From contig NZ_CP042176.1 of the NCBI RefSeq assembly GCF_005937885.2, positions 1,545,501 through 1,609,500 of the forward strand: a stretch of DNA of 64,000 bases, written 5' to 3'. Numbering within the stretch: the first letter of the stretch is position 1; each line of letters opens with the position of its first letter. Origin of the DNA: Bradyrhizobium sp. KBS0727 (GTDB lineage Bacteria; Pseudomonadota; Alphaproteobacteria; Rhizobiales; Xanthobacteraceae). A program made the position numbers and the translations under genes. The notes under the pieces are model-generated. The model was not told the DNA's origin. It saw only the letters and a list, made by a program, of their open reading frames with translations, and searched no databases. This document shows, one piece after another, positions 1-9,335 of this stretch.

Positions 1-2
1 CC

Positions 3-1148
3 CGCGACCGCGTCATTTGCTTCGTCAATGACGAGGAAAGCGCCGCGGCTCTGCGCAAAGGCCTCGACGGCAGCAATGTGACGATCCGACGCGGCACGAT
101 CCGCCATGCCATCCGCATGCTGGAAACCGACACCGAGCTGTTCGCGTTGGTGACGGACATCAGCGGCATCGATGACCCTTTTGCCGAACTCGAACGGTTG
201 GCCAGCGTCTGTCCGCCCGATGTTCGGGTGGCCCTGATCGGCGATAGCAGGGAGATCACCTTCTACCGCGAGCTGATGGAAACCGGCGTGACCGAATACC
301 TTCCGCGGCCGCTTACGCGAGATATGGTGCTGGACCTGCTGCGCCCGAAGCTGATTGGCGGCGTTACGCCAGCTCAAACGGATCGTGGCGGGCATGTCAT
401 CTCGATTTGCGGCGCACAGGGTGGCGCCGGCGCGACGAGCATCGCCATCAATCTCGCGCTGCAATTGGCTGATACCACCAAGGCCAAGGTCGCGCTGCTC
501 GACCTTCATCTGCAGAACGGCGAGACGGCGGTGATGTTGGGCGTTCGGCCAGGGCCTGGTCTGCGCATCGCCCTGGAAAACCCGATCCGTGCGGATACGT
601 TGTTTCTGGAACGCGCCGCCATCGAGATCAACGACCGGGTTAGTCTGATCGCCGCGGACGAGGAGCTGGATGCGCAGCTCAATATTACTGAAGCGGGCGT
701 GCGACACGTGCTCGGTTTGCTTCGCCAACGATTCAACTACATCGTTGTCGACGTACCGGTTCCATTTCCTCCCTCGATCTACCCGGTGATCAGCCTTTCT
801 CGTCACGTATTGGTCTTGCTGGAAGCGGAGGTGACGGGACTTCGCAATGCTCATGCGCTCCGCACGGCGGTCACCAACATCGCTGGCAAGGACCGGGTCT
901 TTACGTTGCTCAACCGGGCCAATCGTGCTGGAGGCCTTCCCAGGGCGACGATTGTCAAAGCTCTGGGCGCAGAGCCGGACATGGTGATTCCTGATCTTGG
1001 GAAGGGGATGACTCAGGCGGTTAATCTCGGAATTCCGGCGCTCAAGCACGTATCAGGACTGCGACGTCACCTAACGCCGATTGTCCGGGAGATCACGGGC
1101 GTCGGCGCCAAGCGAAAGGGACGGTTGAGGAGGTTGCTGGGGCTATGA
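3..1148 (+). CDS. cpaE: CpaE-like Tad pilus assembly ATPase, 5' end cut by window edge
   Basis: The reading frame is open from base 3 to the stop at 1148, so the gene begins upstream of the window; an internal GTG at 78 is not needed as a start. The protein has an N-terminal receiver-like part and then a ParA/MinD-type ATPase fold with a deviant Walker A (GAQGGAGATS, about residue 137 counted from base 3) and a later LLDLHLQNG segment. CpaE/TadZ proteins localise the Tad (Flp) pilus machine at the inner membrane. The stop overlaps the next ATG (ATGA), so it is translationally coupled to cpaF. The order cpaE-cpaF-tadB-tadC is the standard Tad core, which supports the call. Confidence 0.9.
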   Translation, partial: RDRVICFVNDEESAAALRKGLDGSNVTIRRGTIRHAIRMLETDTELFALVTDISGIDDPFAELERLASVCPPDVRVALIGDSREITFYRELMETGVTEYLPRPLTRDMVLDLLRPKLIGGVTPAQTDRGGHVISICGAQGGAGATSIAINLALQLADTTKAKVALLDLHLQNGETAVMLGVRPGPGLRIALENPIRADTLFLERAAIEINDRVSLIAADEELDAQLNITEAGVRHVLGLLRQRFNYIVVDVPVPFPPSIYPVISLSRHVLVLLEAEVTGLRNAHALRTAVTNIAGKDRVFTLLNRANRAGGLPRATIVKALGAEPDMVIPDLGKGMTQAVNLGIPALKHVSGLRRHLTPIVREITGVGAKRKGRLRRLLGL

Positions 1149-2605
1149 AAAGGTTATTCGGCAGGCACGTAGACGAACCGCCAGTTCGTTTGCCTACCTT
1201 AGTGCCAAGCCCACCCGCATTGACGGAAATCGTGCCTTTGTCGGCTGTAAGCTTGTCGGCGTCGCTCTCGGGCGCGCATTCGCCGGTTGCAAGCTCACCT
1301 GCACCTGCCCCAAGCCTGGTGCCTCGGCGGGAAGACCCTCCAATTCATCATCCTGTGATGCTCACGTCGCTGCGTGAACGGGTGATGGAGCAGATTGATC
1401 CATCAGCAGCGGCAATTGTTTCGCGTGATGTGCTTCGACGGCAGATCGAGGAAATAATCCACGGGATCGCCAACCAGGACCGGCTTGAGCTGTCTGGTCG
1501 CGAGCAGATTCAGCTAGCGGACGATATCGCGGACGATATGACCGGCTATGGGCCGCTGCGTCCGCTGTTGGACGATGAAACAATCAACGACATCATGATC
1601 AACGGACCCAGCAATGTCTATGTCGAGCGAAGCGGCAAGCTGGAGCGGGTCGCGGTACGATTCCGTGACAATGACCATATCGCTTCCGTAGCGCAGAAGA
1701 TTGCGGCGCAGGTCGGACGGCGCGTTGACGAATCCAGTCCGATGGTCGACTGTCGCCTGCCGGATGGTAGCCGCGTCAACATCATCCTCCCACCACTCGC
1801 GATTCACAGCCCCTGCATTTCCATTCGAAAATTTCCAAGTCGCCGCCTGAGTATGGCTGGACTGATCAACAACGGTTCAATGACGCCCGCGATCGGGAAA
1901 TTGCTGGAGATTGCCTCCCGCGCGCGACTCAACGTTCTCGTTTCCGGTGGTACCGGATCCGGCAAAACGACGCTGCTGAACGCCATGAGCCAGTTCATCG
2001 ATGACAGTGAACGCGTTGTCACCATCGAGGACGCGGCGGAATTGCAGCTTCAACAGCCGCATGTGATTAGCCTGGAGACTAGGCCCCCCAGCCTGGAAGG
2101 CACGGGGCAAGTGACCCAACGCGATCTGCTTTGGAACGCGCTTCGTATGCGTCCTGACCGCATCGTCGTCGGCGAAGTCCGCGGCGCCGAAGCATTCGAT
2201 ATGCTGCAAGCGATGAACACCGGCCATGACGGGTCGATCTCCACGGTGCACGCTAATAGCACCCGGGACGCCCTGACTCGTATCGAGAACATGGTGCAGA
2301 TGGGGCAGGTAAATCTGCCATCGCGCGCGATTCGGGCGCAGATCGTCGCTGCACTGGATATTATCGTTCAAATCGAACGCATGCGGGACGGGCAGCGTCG
2401 GATCATTCAGGTCAGCGAAGTAACCGGCATGGAAGGCGAGGTGATCACCACCAACGATATTGCGGCGTTCGAGTATCAGGAGGAGGATGTTCACGGGCGG
2501 ATATTGGGGACTTACAAGTCAACTCAGGCGCTCCCGAAGTTCAAAAGCCGACTTGCCTATTACGGGCTTCATCAAGCCTGGACCGAAGCGATGAGGCACA
2601 TATGA
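1145..2605 (+). CDS. cpaF: CpaF/TadA family Tad pilus secretion ATPase
   Basis: A 486-aa protein of the type II/IV secretion ATPase family that powers Flp pilus extension and retraction. Visible motifs: Walker A SGGTGSGKTTLL (about residues 267-278), an Asp-box-like VTIEDAAELQ, Walker B-like RPDRIVVGEVRG, and a His-box region TGHDGSISTVHAN. The first 100 residues are proline/serine-rich and low in complexity, as is common for CpaF N-termini. It starts by ATGA overlap with cpaE and ends by ATGA overlap with tadB, so the three are cotranslated. It is a cytoplasmic hexameric ATPase at the inner membrane. Length and motif set are complete, with no sign of damage. Confidence 0.96.
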   Translation: MKRLFGRHVDEPPVRLPTLVPSPPALTEIVPLSAVSLSASLSGAHSPVASSPAPAPSLVPRREDPPIHHPVMLTSLRERVMEQIDPSAAAIVSRDVLRRQIEEIIHGIANQDRLELSGREQIQLADDIADDMTGYGPLRPLLDDETINDIMINGPSNVYVERSGKLERVAVRFRDNDHIASVAQKIAAQVGRRVDESSPMVDCRLPDGSRVNIILPPLAIHSPCISIRKFPSRRLSMAGLINNGSMTPAIGKLLEIASRARLNVLVSGGTGSGKTTLLNAMSQFIDDSERVVTIEDAAELQLQQPHVISLETRPPSLEGTGQVTQRDLLWNALRMRPDRIVVGEVRGAEAFDMLQAMNTGHDGSISTVHANSTRDALTRIENMVQMGQVNLPSRAIRAQIVAALDIIVQIERMRDGQRRIIQVSEVTGMEGEVITTNDIAAFEYQEEDVHGRILGTYKSTQALPKFKSRLAYYGLHQAWTEAMRHI

Positions 2606-3534
2606 TTCCGAATTACGTGATCCTCGCTATTTTGGGCTTGCTCCTATGCGCGGCAGCCGTGACGCTGTGGTTGGATGCGCGCGAAAGGCGAATGAATCGC
2701 CAACTCGCGATAGCTTTGCAAACCGCGCCCACGGCCGGCTGGACTTCGATTCGCCGGACTGAGACCGGGGCGCGCTCGATGTTGCTGCACCGTTTGGTGA
2801 ACTACAATCCGGACATCGTTTATTCCTGGCACCCGATCTTTGTGCTACCGGCCGCCGCGATAGCGGCGGCGGCTATATTTTATGCCAATATCCCGTTCGG
2901 ATTTTCCAGCTTGCAGGTGTCCATTGCCGCCGCGATTGTCGCGCTGTTGGTGGTGCGCGGTCTGTTTGGGTGGCAGCGACGTCGCTTCTCCAATCAACTA
3001 TTTCGGCAACTGCCGGATACGATTCAACTGGTGACAAGTACAGTGCGCTCAGGTCTGCCTGTAAACGAAGCGCTTCGTACCATCGCTCGCGAGATGCCGG
3101 AACCGACGGCGGGTCAGTTTACTATCGTCTGCAGCGAAATTGCCTTGGGCAAAGCTCCGGAGGAAGCCGTAGAAGCTATCTATCGGCGTACGCAAGTCGC
3201 GGAGTACGCGATGTTCGCGGTGACACTTGCCATCCAGTTGAGATCCGGTGGCAGCCTGGCCGAAACACTGCAAACCCTGGGAGACACCGTGAGTCAGCGC
3301 GTCGCGCTGGCCGCCCGGGCGAAGGCTCTCGCAGGAGAGGTAATCTTCTCCTCACGCGCGCTTTCGGTCTCACCTGTTATCATTGGTGGAGTGCTGTACT
3401 TGATCAATCCGAAGTCGGTCGATCTGCTGTTTTATGATCCGACCGGCAACATGCTCCTGGCGTATGCCGTTGGCTCGGTCATTCTCGGGCACTTTGTGAT
3501 CCGTTGGATGATTCAAAGGGAGACGTCGCTATGA
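2602..3534 (+). CDS. tadB: TadB, Tad pilus inner-membrane platform protein
   Basis: 310 aa, with an N-terminal membrane segment (residues 4-22), a pair of hydrophobic stretches near residues 75-115, a cytoplasmic T2SSF domain (RQLPDTIQLVTSTVRSGLPV followed by GGSLAETLQTLGDTV) and a C-terminal membrane segment. It belongs to the GspF/TadB family, which forms the inner-membrane platform with TadC and contacts the CpaF ATPase. Its start overlaps the cpaF stop (ATGA) and its own stop overlaps the tadC ATG. Nothing unusual is seen. Confidence 0.93.
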   Translation: MIPNYVILAILGLLLCAAAVTLWLDARERRMNRQLAIALQTAPTAGWTSIRRTETGARSMLLHRLVNYNPDIVYSWHPIFVLPAAAIAAAAIFYANIPFGFSSLQVSIAAAIVALLVVRGLFGWQRRRFSNQLFRQLPDTIQLVTSTVRSGLPVNEALRTIAREMPEPTAGQFTIVCSEIALGKAPEEAVEAIYRRTQVAEYAMFAVTLAIQLRSGGSLAETLQTLGDTVSQRVALAARAKALAGEVIFSSRALSVSPVIIGGVLYLINPKSVDLLFYDPTGNMLLAYAVGSVILGHFVIRWMIQRETSL

Positions 3535-4433
3535 CTGCCGGCCTGGCTTTGGCAGCCCTCGTCATCATTGCCGCGACCGCGACATCCGTAATGCTTATCC
3601 GCGAGATACACATTCGCGCGCTAAACGCGCGGGTGTCGAATGCGGTGCTCGGGATTTCCGACCGGTCCACGCGTTCGCAGGATATGACCAGTTGGTTTTC
3701 GTCGATTGGCATGCGATACCGGCGTTTCTACGCCGAGGAAAATCTGAACGAGTTGCGGGGCATTCTTCAGGCGGCTGGATTGAATCACCATCGAGTCTTG
3801 CCGATCTGGATAGGCGTCAAGACTGTCAGCATGTTCCTGTTTCCGATCGTTGCCTTCCTCTTTGCGCAGCTTTCGGGGTGGTCACCGTCCAGTGTGCTGA
3901 TCTTCACCCTTCTTGGCGTGGTTGTAGGGATCATGGGGCCGCGACTGATATTGCTCGTCATGAAGCGGGGTTTCGATGCCGCCATTCGGTCAGGCACGCC
4001 GGATATCATCGATTTGCTCGTTGTGTGTGCTGAAGCGGGAATGGGACTGGAAAGTGCCTTGCAGCGTGTCGCCGAAGAGATGAACCAGACCAATCCGGCT
4101 ATCTCGCGTGTTTTGTACGTGCTGCTCGACGACCTCAGGATATTACCGACCCGCGCCGAGGCGTTCGATAAGCTGGCGTCCACTTCGGAAGGGTTTCGCC
4201 GCTTTGGCGTTATGGTCAGCCAGAGCCTGCAATACGGAACGCCATTGGGCCAGGCCCTGCGCACGATCGCGGCCGACCTACGGCGCGAGCGGATCACCAG
4301 TCTCGAGGAACGGGCTCATAAGCTCGGTGCAAAGCTCATTGTGCCGATGGTGCTGTTCCTTCTGCCGGCCATGTTTGTCATTCTCGGCGGCAGTTCATTC
4401 TTGAATCTCCTTCGTTCATTCAAGGGGATCTAG
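3531..4433 (+). CDS. tadC: TadC, Tad pilus inner-membrane platform protein
   Basis: I chose the ATG at 3531, which overlaps the tadB stop as ATGA and has AAAGGGA at 3516-3522 as ribosome binding site; a TTG at 3504 would add nine residues and is less likely. The 300-aa product starts with a membrane anchor (LALAALVIIAATATSVML), has two more membrane segments near residues 95-140, a T2SSF domain (GTPDIIDLLVVCAEAGMGLE; QYGTPLGQALRTIA) and a C-terminal membrane segment (MVLFLLPAMFVILGG). It pairs with TadB as the pilus platform. It is the last gene of the ATGA-coupled set. Confidence 0.93.
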   Translation: MTAGLALAALVIIAATATSVMLIREIHIRALNARVSNAVLGISDRSTRSQDMTSWFSSIGMRYRRFYAEENLNELRGILQAAGLNHHRVLPIWIGVKTVSMFLFPIVAFLFAQLSGWSPSSVLIFTLLGVVVGIMGPRLILLVMKRGFDAAIRSGTPDIIDLLVVCAEAGMGLESALQRVAEEMNQTNPAISRVLYVLLDDLRILPTRAEAFDKLASTSEGFRRFGVMVSQSLQYGTPLGQALRTIAADLRRERITSLEERAHKLGAKLIVPMVLFLLPAMFVILGGSSFLNLLRSFKGI

Positions 4434-4449
4434 TCACAAACGGAGAGTC

Positions 4450-4911
4450 ATGAGCACAGTTCGGACAGGCAGGCACAAGAGCGGCAGGCGCTCTTTCATT
4501 GACGATCAACGTGGTGCTGCCGCGTTCGAAATGGCTATCGTCTACGGTTTCTTGATGTTCAGCCTACTCCTGCCGCTGGCCGATCTGGCGATTGCCGGCT
4601 TCAGGTTCATTTCGGCGCATCAGGCGCTTCGTGATATGGGGCAGCGGACCCAATATTCCCCACCGGCCGATGTGACTAACGCCTCCGTCATCGCCACCTG
4701 GAAAAGCGCGCTGCCCACGGCGATCAGCGGATATACAATTACTCCTCAGGTATACTGTGGTTCTCCCGGGACGGTGGCTCCCTGCAGTTCGGGGGCTGCA
4801 TCGATCATGAAATACTACATCTTCACGACCAGCTTTACCTTGACGCCTATGGTACTTGGCTCGCTGTTGTGCAGTACCTGTACCATTAGCTACACCCAGC
4901 GATTTCAATAG
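4450..4911 (+). CDS. TadE-family minor pilin/pseudopilin
   Basis: 153 aa. After a short basic leader the protein has RGAAAFEMA followed by a hydrophobic helix, the TadE/TadF signature of a prepilin-peptidase-type site and a single N-terminal membrane helix. The C-terminal half is small and carries four cysteines (YCGSPGTVAPCS; LLCSTCT) that could form disulfides outside the membrane. It lies 16 bp after tadC with GGAG just upstream of the ATG. TadE-like proteins are minor pilins needed for Flp pilus biogenesis. Assignment to TadE rather than TadF is by position. Confidence 0.85.
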   Translation: MSTVRTGRHKSGRRSFIDDQRGAAAFEMAIVYGFLMFSLLLPLADLAIAGFRFISAHQALRDMGQRTQYSPPADVTNASVIATWKSALPTAISGYTITPQVYCGSPGTVAPCSSGAASIMKYYIFTTSFTLTPMVLGSLLCSTCTISYTQRFQ

Positions 4912-4920
4912 GAGGACACC

Positions 4921-6264
4921 GTGCGCAAATTGGCTCGCTGCAGTCGCGGTTCTGTCGCCTTCGCGACGGTGATTGCGCTGGTGCCGTTGATTGGATTTGT
5001 CGCTCTCGGGGCCGAGGCTGGGTCGTGGTACGTGACCAAGCAAAATGCGCAGAATGCCGCTGATGCGGCTGCCTACTCGGGCGGCTTGTCGCTGGCCTGT
5101 TCGCTGTCAACAGGCAGCGACTGCGATAATTCGCAAGACTATGTTTACCGCGGCAAACAACTGGCCGCCCAGAATGCGTTCTGCAATTCCACCGGCGATC
5201 CGGCATATCCAGGCTCGACTTGCGGCACGCCGCAGGCAAATACGACACGAACCGTGTCGGTCGATCGAGGAACCTACTCTGCTGGCGTCTGGACCAGTTC
5301 GGCAAGCGGCCAGTATGTTATTGCGACCGTGGCCCAGCAGCAGCCGGGATACCTTGCGCAGATGTTTGGCATGTCCACCGTCAACATCCGCGCGTCAGCG
5401 ATTGTCCAGATACAGGATCCAAAGCCGGTGTGTGCGTTTGGATTGGGGCCGGGAAGTGATGCACTTAACCTCGGCGGCAGCAGCATCATAAGCGGCACCG
5501 GGTGCGCGATGATGTCGAACACCAACGTCAAGTACAACGGCACTCCGAGTTTTAGCGGTTCCGGCTGGGCTGTGAATGCGGTAGATGGCTGCAAGGCGCC
5601 GTCGGGGCATTGCGCCCTGACCGACGCGGGGTACAACTACAATATGCCTACCGCGAAGAATCCGCTATCTGTGCTGGATACGAAATCGTTCAATTCAAGG
5701 TCGAACCCCGTAACAAGCCCATGCGGCGGAAGAGTTAACAATAATCAGACCTGTTCGCTGACCCCAAACAGCGCAGGAGGGGTGTACGGTAGTCTAACGG
5801 TGAATTCCGGAGGCACGTTAAATCTTGCGGCCGGAACATACTTTTTCTATGATGCAACGATAAATTTTGGCGGCACCGTAACCGGCACGAGCGTAACGCT
5901 CGTATTGCTTGGAACCACCTCAAGCCTCACCATCAGTGGCGGCACAGTCAACCTTTCCGCGCCCACGACCAATTCGTTTGATTCTGATCTGAACGGTGTC
6001 CTGATTGACGATCAGGCCAAGAACACGGCGACGCCAAACAAGGTTGCAGTCACCATCGGCGGCAGTAATACGTCGACCTTGGGCGGCGCGATGTATTTCC
6101 CCAATGCCGATGTGACATATGGCGGAACAGCTCAAAGTTCGAACACAGCGTGTACAGAAGTGATCGCCGCCTCACTCACGATCAGCGGCAATACCTACCT
6201 GAGTTCGTCGGGTTGTACTTCCAACACCTTGGGTAAGACCAAAATCATTGCGATGGTGCGTTGA
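4921..6264 (+). CDS. tadG: TadG-like pilus-associated protein with beta-rich C-terminus
   Basis: 447 aa from a GTG at 4921 with a strong GGAGGA site at 4911-4916. The N-terminus RGSVAFATVIALVPLIGFVA with the following AEAGSWYVTKQNAQNAADAA is typical of the TadG/RcpG (Flp-associated TadE/G-like) family. Unlike classical TadG I see no clear von Willebrand A domain. Instead the C-terminal 250 residues are rich in Gly/Ser/Thr/Asn with repeated short beta-like stretches (LTVNSGGTLNLAAGTYFF; VTLVLLGTTSSLTISGG), suggesting a beta-helix or sandwich exposed outside the cell. Its stop overlaps the next start by one base (TGATG). Confidence 0.83.
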   Translation: MRKLARCSRGSVAFATVIALVPLIGFVALGAEAGSWYVTKQNAQNAADAAAYSGGLSLACSLSTGSDCDNSQDYVYRGKQLAAQNAFCNSTGDPAYPGSTCGTPQANTTRTVSVDRGTYSAGVWTSSASGQYVIATVAQQQPGYLAQMFGMSTVNIRASAIVQIQDPKPVCAFGLGPGSDALNLGGSSIISGTGCAMMSNTNVKYNGTPSFSGSGWAVNAVDGCKAPSGHCALTDAGYNYNMPTAKNPLSVLDTKSFNSRSNPVTSPCGGRVNNNQTCSLTPNSAGGVYGSLTVNSGGTLNLAAGTYFFYDATINFGGTVTGTSVTLVLLGTTSSLTISGGTVNLSAPTTNSFDSDLNGVLIDDQAKNTATPNKVAVTIGGSNTSTLGGAMYFPNADVTYGGTAQSSNTACTEVIAASLTISGNTYLSSSGCTSNTLGKTKIIAMVR

Positions 6265-6671
6265 TGAGGAGGCTCGACCAGCGCGGCGCGGCGGCCTTCG
6301 AGTTCTGCCTCGTCGCCGTGTTCTTTTTCACATTCGTGTTCGCGATCTTCGATCTCGGACGCTATGCAATCACCATGCAATTGTTGCGCGCGCTCGCCAG
6401 CGAAGGTGCCAGGGCGACGATGATTCAATGTTACACGCCTCAGGTAACTCAGAATGCGTCGCCATCCAGCTGCACCGATGTTAACACCTACTATAGCAAT
6501 ACCTATCTGACGTCATTGACGAATATCATGGGGCTCACGCCCACGCTGAGCGCAAGCACCGACGGTTCTGTACTCACCATCACGGCGTCTCTGCCCGGCT
6601 TCTCCATGATGACTCCGATTTGGAGCGCATTGAGTACGACGCCGAATGCAAGCACGTCGATTCCCTATTAG
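6264..6671 (+). CDS. TadE-family minor pilin/pseudopilin (second)
   Basis: 135 aa starting at the ATG whose first base is the last base of the tadG stop; a TTG three bases earlier is possible. It has the same RGAAAFEF leader plus hydrophobic helix as the TadE-like protein at 4450 and a short serine/threonine-rich exported part with two cysteines (MIQCYT and PSSCTD). In Tad loci such second copies are often called TadF. It is the last gene before a 448-bp gap, so it probably ends this transcription unit. Confidence 0.82.
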   Translation: MRRLDQRGAAAFEFCLVAVFFFTFVFAIFDLGRYAITMQLLRALASEGARATMIQCYTPQVTQNASPSSCTDVNTYYSNTYLTSLTNIMGLTPTLSASTDGSVLTITASLPGFSMMTPIWSALSTTPNASTSIPY

Positions 6672-7119
6672 CGCGCATAAATTGGTCAGGGCTTTGGGGC
6701 TGGAGTTTTCGTGGGAGCTCAGCTTGGCCAACCCTCGCAGGGCAGGCCCCATTAGGCGGCCGGAACCAAATTTAACGAAAAATCATGAAATTACTGCCCA
6801 AATAGGCCGCCGGATGGAGACGCCGGCGACTGATCGGGCCGTCAGAAATTGCAGCCCGAAAAGTGGTGCTCGTTGGCAACATTGGGCGATTTTCTCTCGA
6901 ATTTGCTTGGGATATTAGGGCTCTGTCCTTGCAACGGGAGCGCGTGCCGGACGATGATCCTGATGCAGCCGGCGGGAGGCCGGGGAATAGAAACTTATAC
7001 CGGCGATTTTTTGTAAGGCAGATTGTGACCTCCGCGGTGTCGTGGGCTCGGGAGGATTGTGAACCCGCTGAGGTGCATATTGCGGGTGGCCGCGGATCGC
7101 GGTGAAGGGGACTAATAAA
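6672..7119 (+). other. Intergenic gap between minor pilin and secretin genes
   Basis: 448 bp without a convincing gene on either strand. It separates the cpaE-to-pilin run from the secretin gene and is the likely place for a promoter of cpaC. I see no hexamer pair good enough to call. A weak inverted pair GGCGGCC / GGCCGCC about 45 bp apart lies near 6753-6812. Confidence 0.5.
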
Positions 7120-8697
7120 ATGAGTGGCGGCCGCATTTCGACTGAGGGAGGAGGGAGGCTTCTCGCCCGGAGCGCGCTGGTTCTTGGCGCTGCGCTTGCC
7201 TTGTTCGGCTCGGCGGGCGCCGCCGATGCGGCAGACAGGCGATCATCCAGCGGCGTCTTCGTCAGCGAAATGAACGACGTCCAGCGCGTCAAGGTGATCA
7301 TCAACAAGTCACGCACCTTCAGGGTCGATACGGCTTTTTCGACGATTGTCGCGGGTTCGCCCGACATTGCCGACGTGAAGTCGCTGAGCGATCACCTGAT
7401 CTACATCCAGGGCAAGCAGACCGGCACCACCAACGTCATCCTGTTCGATAGTTCGATGAAGCAGATCGGCATCCTCGATGTCGAGGTCGCGATCGATACC
7501 GGCAACCTGCAGCAGAACATCCAGTCCTCGACCGGCACCCGCGGCATCCGTGTCACGGCCGCGGAGGGCCAGGTGGTACTGAGCGGAATGGCCGCGGATG
7601 CGGTCGCCGCCGAGCGAGCCATGGCGATTGCCACCGGCGTTGTCCCGAAGGGTGGCACCGTCGTTAACGCCATGAACGTGGCGGGGCCGCAGCAGGTCAT
7701 GCTGGAAGTGCGCTTCCTTGAGGTCTCGAGGTCGGCTGGCCGCGAATTGGGCGTGAACCTCTATGCCGGCAATGGCAACCTCACGCAGGTTGGAAATAGT
7801 GGAGCTGGCGCACCGAACGTACCACTAGCAGCAAGGACCCCCCAGGGTGTTCCCCTTCTAGGCACCGCCAATGGGCTAATCGGTACTGCGACAGGTCCGT
7901 TTGGCAACCTTTTAACGAATGTGCTGAAACTGAATAATGGCACATCGGTCGATCTCCTGGTGCAGGCCCTGGAGACGAAAGGGCTCGTGCGCCGCTTGGC
8001 CGAGCCGAACCTGATGGCGTTGTCGGGCGATTCGGCTCGCTTCCTGGCCGGCGGTGAATTTCCGGTTCCGGTAGCCTCCACCACAGGTGTGAACGGCTTT
8101 CCCACCGTTAGCATCGAATTCAAGAAGTTCGGCGTCGAGTTGGGCTTCGTGCCCACCGTTTTGTCGCGCGGCGTGATCAACCTCCGGGTTGAGCCGTCGG
8201 TCAGCGAACTCGATTTCACCAATGCCGTAACCATCTCAGGAACGACGATCCCTGCATTGACTAGCCGCAACGCTCGGACCACGGTTGAGTTACGCGACGG
8301 CCAGAGCTTCGCGATCGCTGGCCTGCTCCAGACCCGCAACACGCAGGATGTCCAGCAATTGCCCTGGATCGGGTCGGTGCCAGTCCTCGGTGCGTTGTTC
8401 CGAAGCGCATCTTATCAACAGAAAGAGACCGATCTGGTGATCATCGTGACGCCGCGTCTGGTTGCGCCCGCGGTCCCAGGGCAGACCTTGGCGTCGCCGT
8501 TGGACTCCCGCATGCCCGCAAACGATGTCGACTTCTTCCTCAACGGCCAGATGGAAGTGAAAAAGCGCTACAATGACTATGTCAATTCCGGCGGTGACCT
8601 CAAAGGGCCGTACGGGCACATCATTGCGCCCGATGTGCGCCTGTCCGCGCCGCCGGCTGTCGTGACCGAGCAGCCTGTTGTCAAGACCCTCAACTGA
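7120..8697 (+). CDS. cpaC: CpaC/RcpA outer-membrane secretin of the Tad pilus
   Basis: I chose the ATG at 7120 with GAAGGGG at 7104-7110; a GTG at 7102 is in frame but is preceded by a poorer site. The 525-aa product has a signal peptide (ALVLGAALALFGSAGAADAA), a pilus-assembly N-domain (VKVIINKSRTFRVD to GTTNVILFD), a BON domain (GIRVTAAEGQVVLSGMA) and a C-terminal secretin domain with VEPSVSELDF and WIGSVPVLGALFRS, the classical secretin C-motif. It forms the outer-membrane channel for the Flp pilus. Its position downstream of tadG, not between cpaB and cpaE, is unusual for a Caulobacter-type order. Confidence 0.94.
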   Translation: MSGGRISTEGGGRLLARSALVLGAALALFGSAGAADAADRRSSSGVFVSEMNDVQRVKVIINKSRTFRVDTAFSTIVAGSPDIADVKSLSDHLIYIQGKQTGTTNVILFDSSMKQIGILDVEVAIDTGNLQQNIQSSTGTRGIRVTAAEGQVVLSGMAADAVAAERAMAIATGVVPKGGTVVNAMNVAGPQQVMLEVRFLEVSRSAGRELGVNLYAGNGNLTQVGNSGAGAPNVPLAARTPQGVPLLGTANGLIGTATGPFGNLLTNVLKLNNGTSVDLLVQALETKGLVRRLAEPNLMALSGDSARFLAGGEFPVPVASTTGVNGFPTVSIEFKKFGVELGFVPTVLSRGVINLRVEPSVSELDFTNAVTISGTTIPALTSRNARTTVELRDGQSFAIAGLLQTRNTQDVQQLPWIGSVPVLGALFRSASYQQKETDLVIIVTPRLVAPAVPGQTLASPLDSRMPANDVDFFLNGQMEVKKRYNDYVNSGGDLKGPYGHIIAPDVRLSAPPAVVTEQPVVKTLN

Positions 8698-8709
8698 AGG
8701 ACGCCCGAT

Positions 8710-9111
8710 ATGACATGCACGGTGTTACTCGCGGTCTTTACACTGGGATCTTGCAACGGCTTGGCCGGCAATGACGAAATGGATCGTTATTTCCAGCGTT
8801 CTGATACGATCACCCTAAGTGCCGGCAACGCGCAGCAGGCCAACGCCGTGACACAAACGATCCATCCTTGGCCGAAGTACGTCGGCGATCGCAGGATCGT
8901 TGCTCAGGCGGCGAAGACCAATGACGCTATCAGGCGTTATCGTAGAGGTAGCCAACCGTTCGATCCGTTACCGGCGTTCGGAGTAAGCGCGCCAGGGCAG
9001 GGGCACCTTCCAATGGGAACTGCGGGCGCAACGGCAGCAGCAGTGGAGGCAGGTGGTATCGTCGTCCAGGGCACCGGTGCGGCCAGCTTAGGCGCCGCGC
9101 CCCCACGGTAA
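8710..9111 (+). CDS. Small putative lipoprotein of the Tad locus
   Basis: 133 aa, starting 13 bp after cpaC with AAGGA upstream. The N-terminus TVLLAVFTLGSCNGLAG looks like a short signal with a lipobox (LGSC), so it may be an outer-membrane lipoprotein. The middle part contains MDRYFQRSDTITLSAGN and TIHPWPKYVGDRR; the rest is Gly/Ala-rich. It occupies the slot after the secretin where Caulobacter-type loci have cpaD, but it is much shorter and I do not see CpaD features. It may help the secretin; this is inferred from position only. Confidence 0.7.
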   Translation: MTCTVLLAVFTLGSCNGLAGNDEMDRYFQRSDTITLSAGNAQQANAVTQTIHPWPKYVGDRRIVAQAAKTNDAIRRYRRGSQPFDPLPAFGVSAPGQGHLPMGTAGATAAAVEAGGIVVQGTGAASLGAAPPR

Positions 9112-9335
9112 TGAGTTTGATAGTTGTTTTGCTACCGGTAGTAGCAAGGCTACGCGCGGCGTTTAGTCATTCACGTTGGACGTTCGTGTCGGACGGGCAG
9201 GGGAGTTTATCCGGCGTCTTTTTCAAATTGGGAGATGTGGCCTACGGGTAACACGTCTCTAACCCCGCTCATGGTAGTGCGGGAACGGTATTTCGAGCGG
9301 TGCAGGGTGCAGTAAGTGGGGCGGGGATAAAAATC

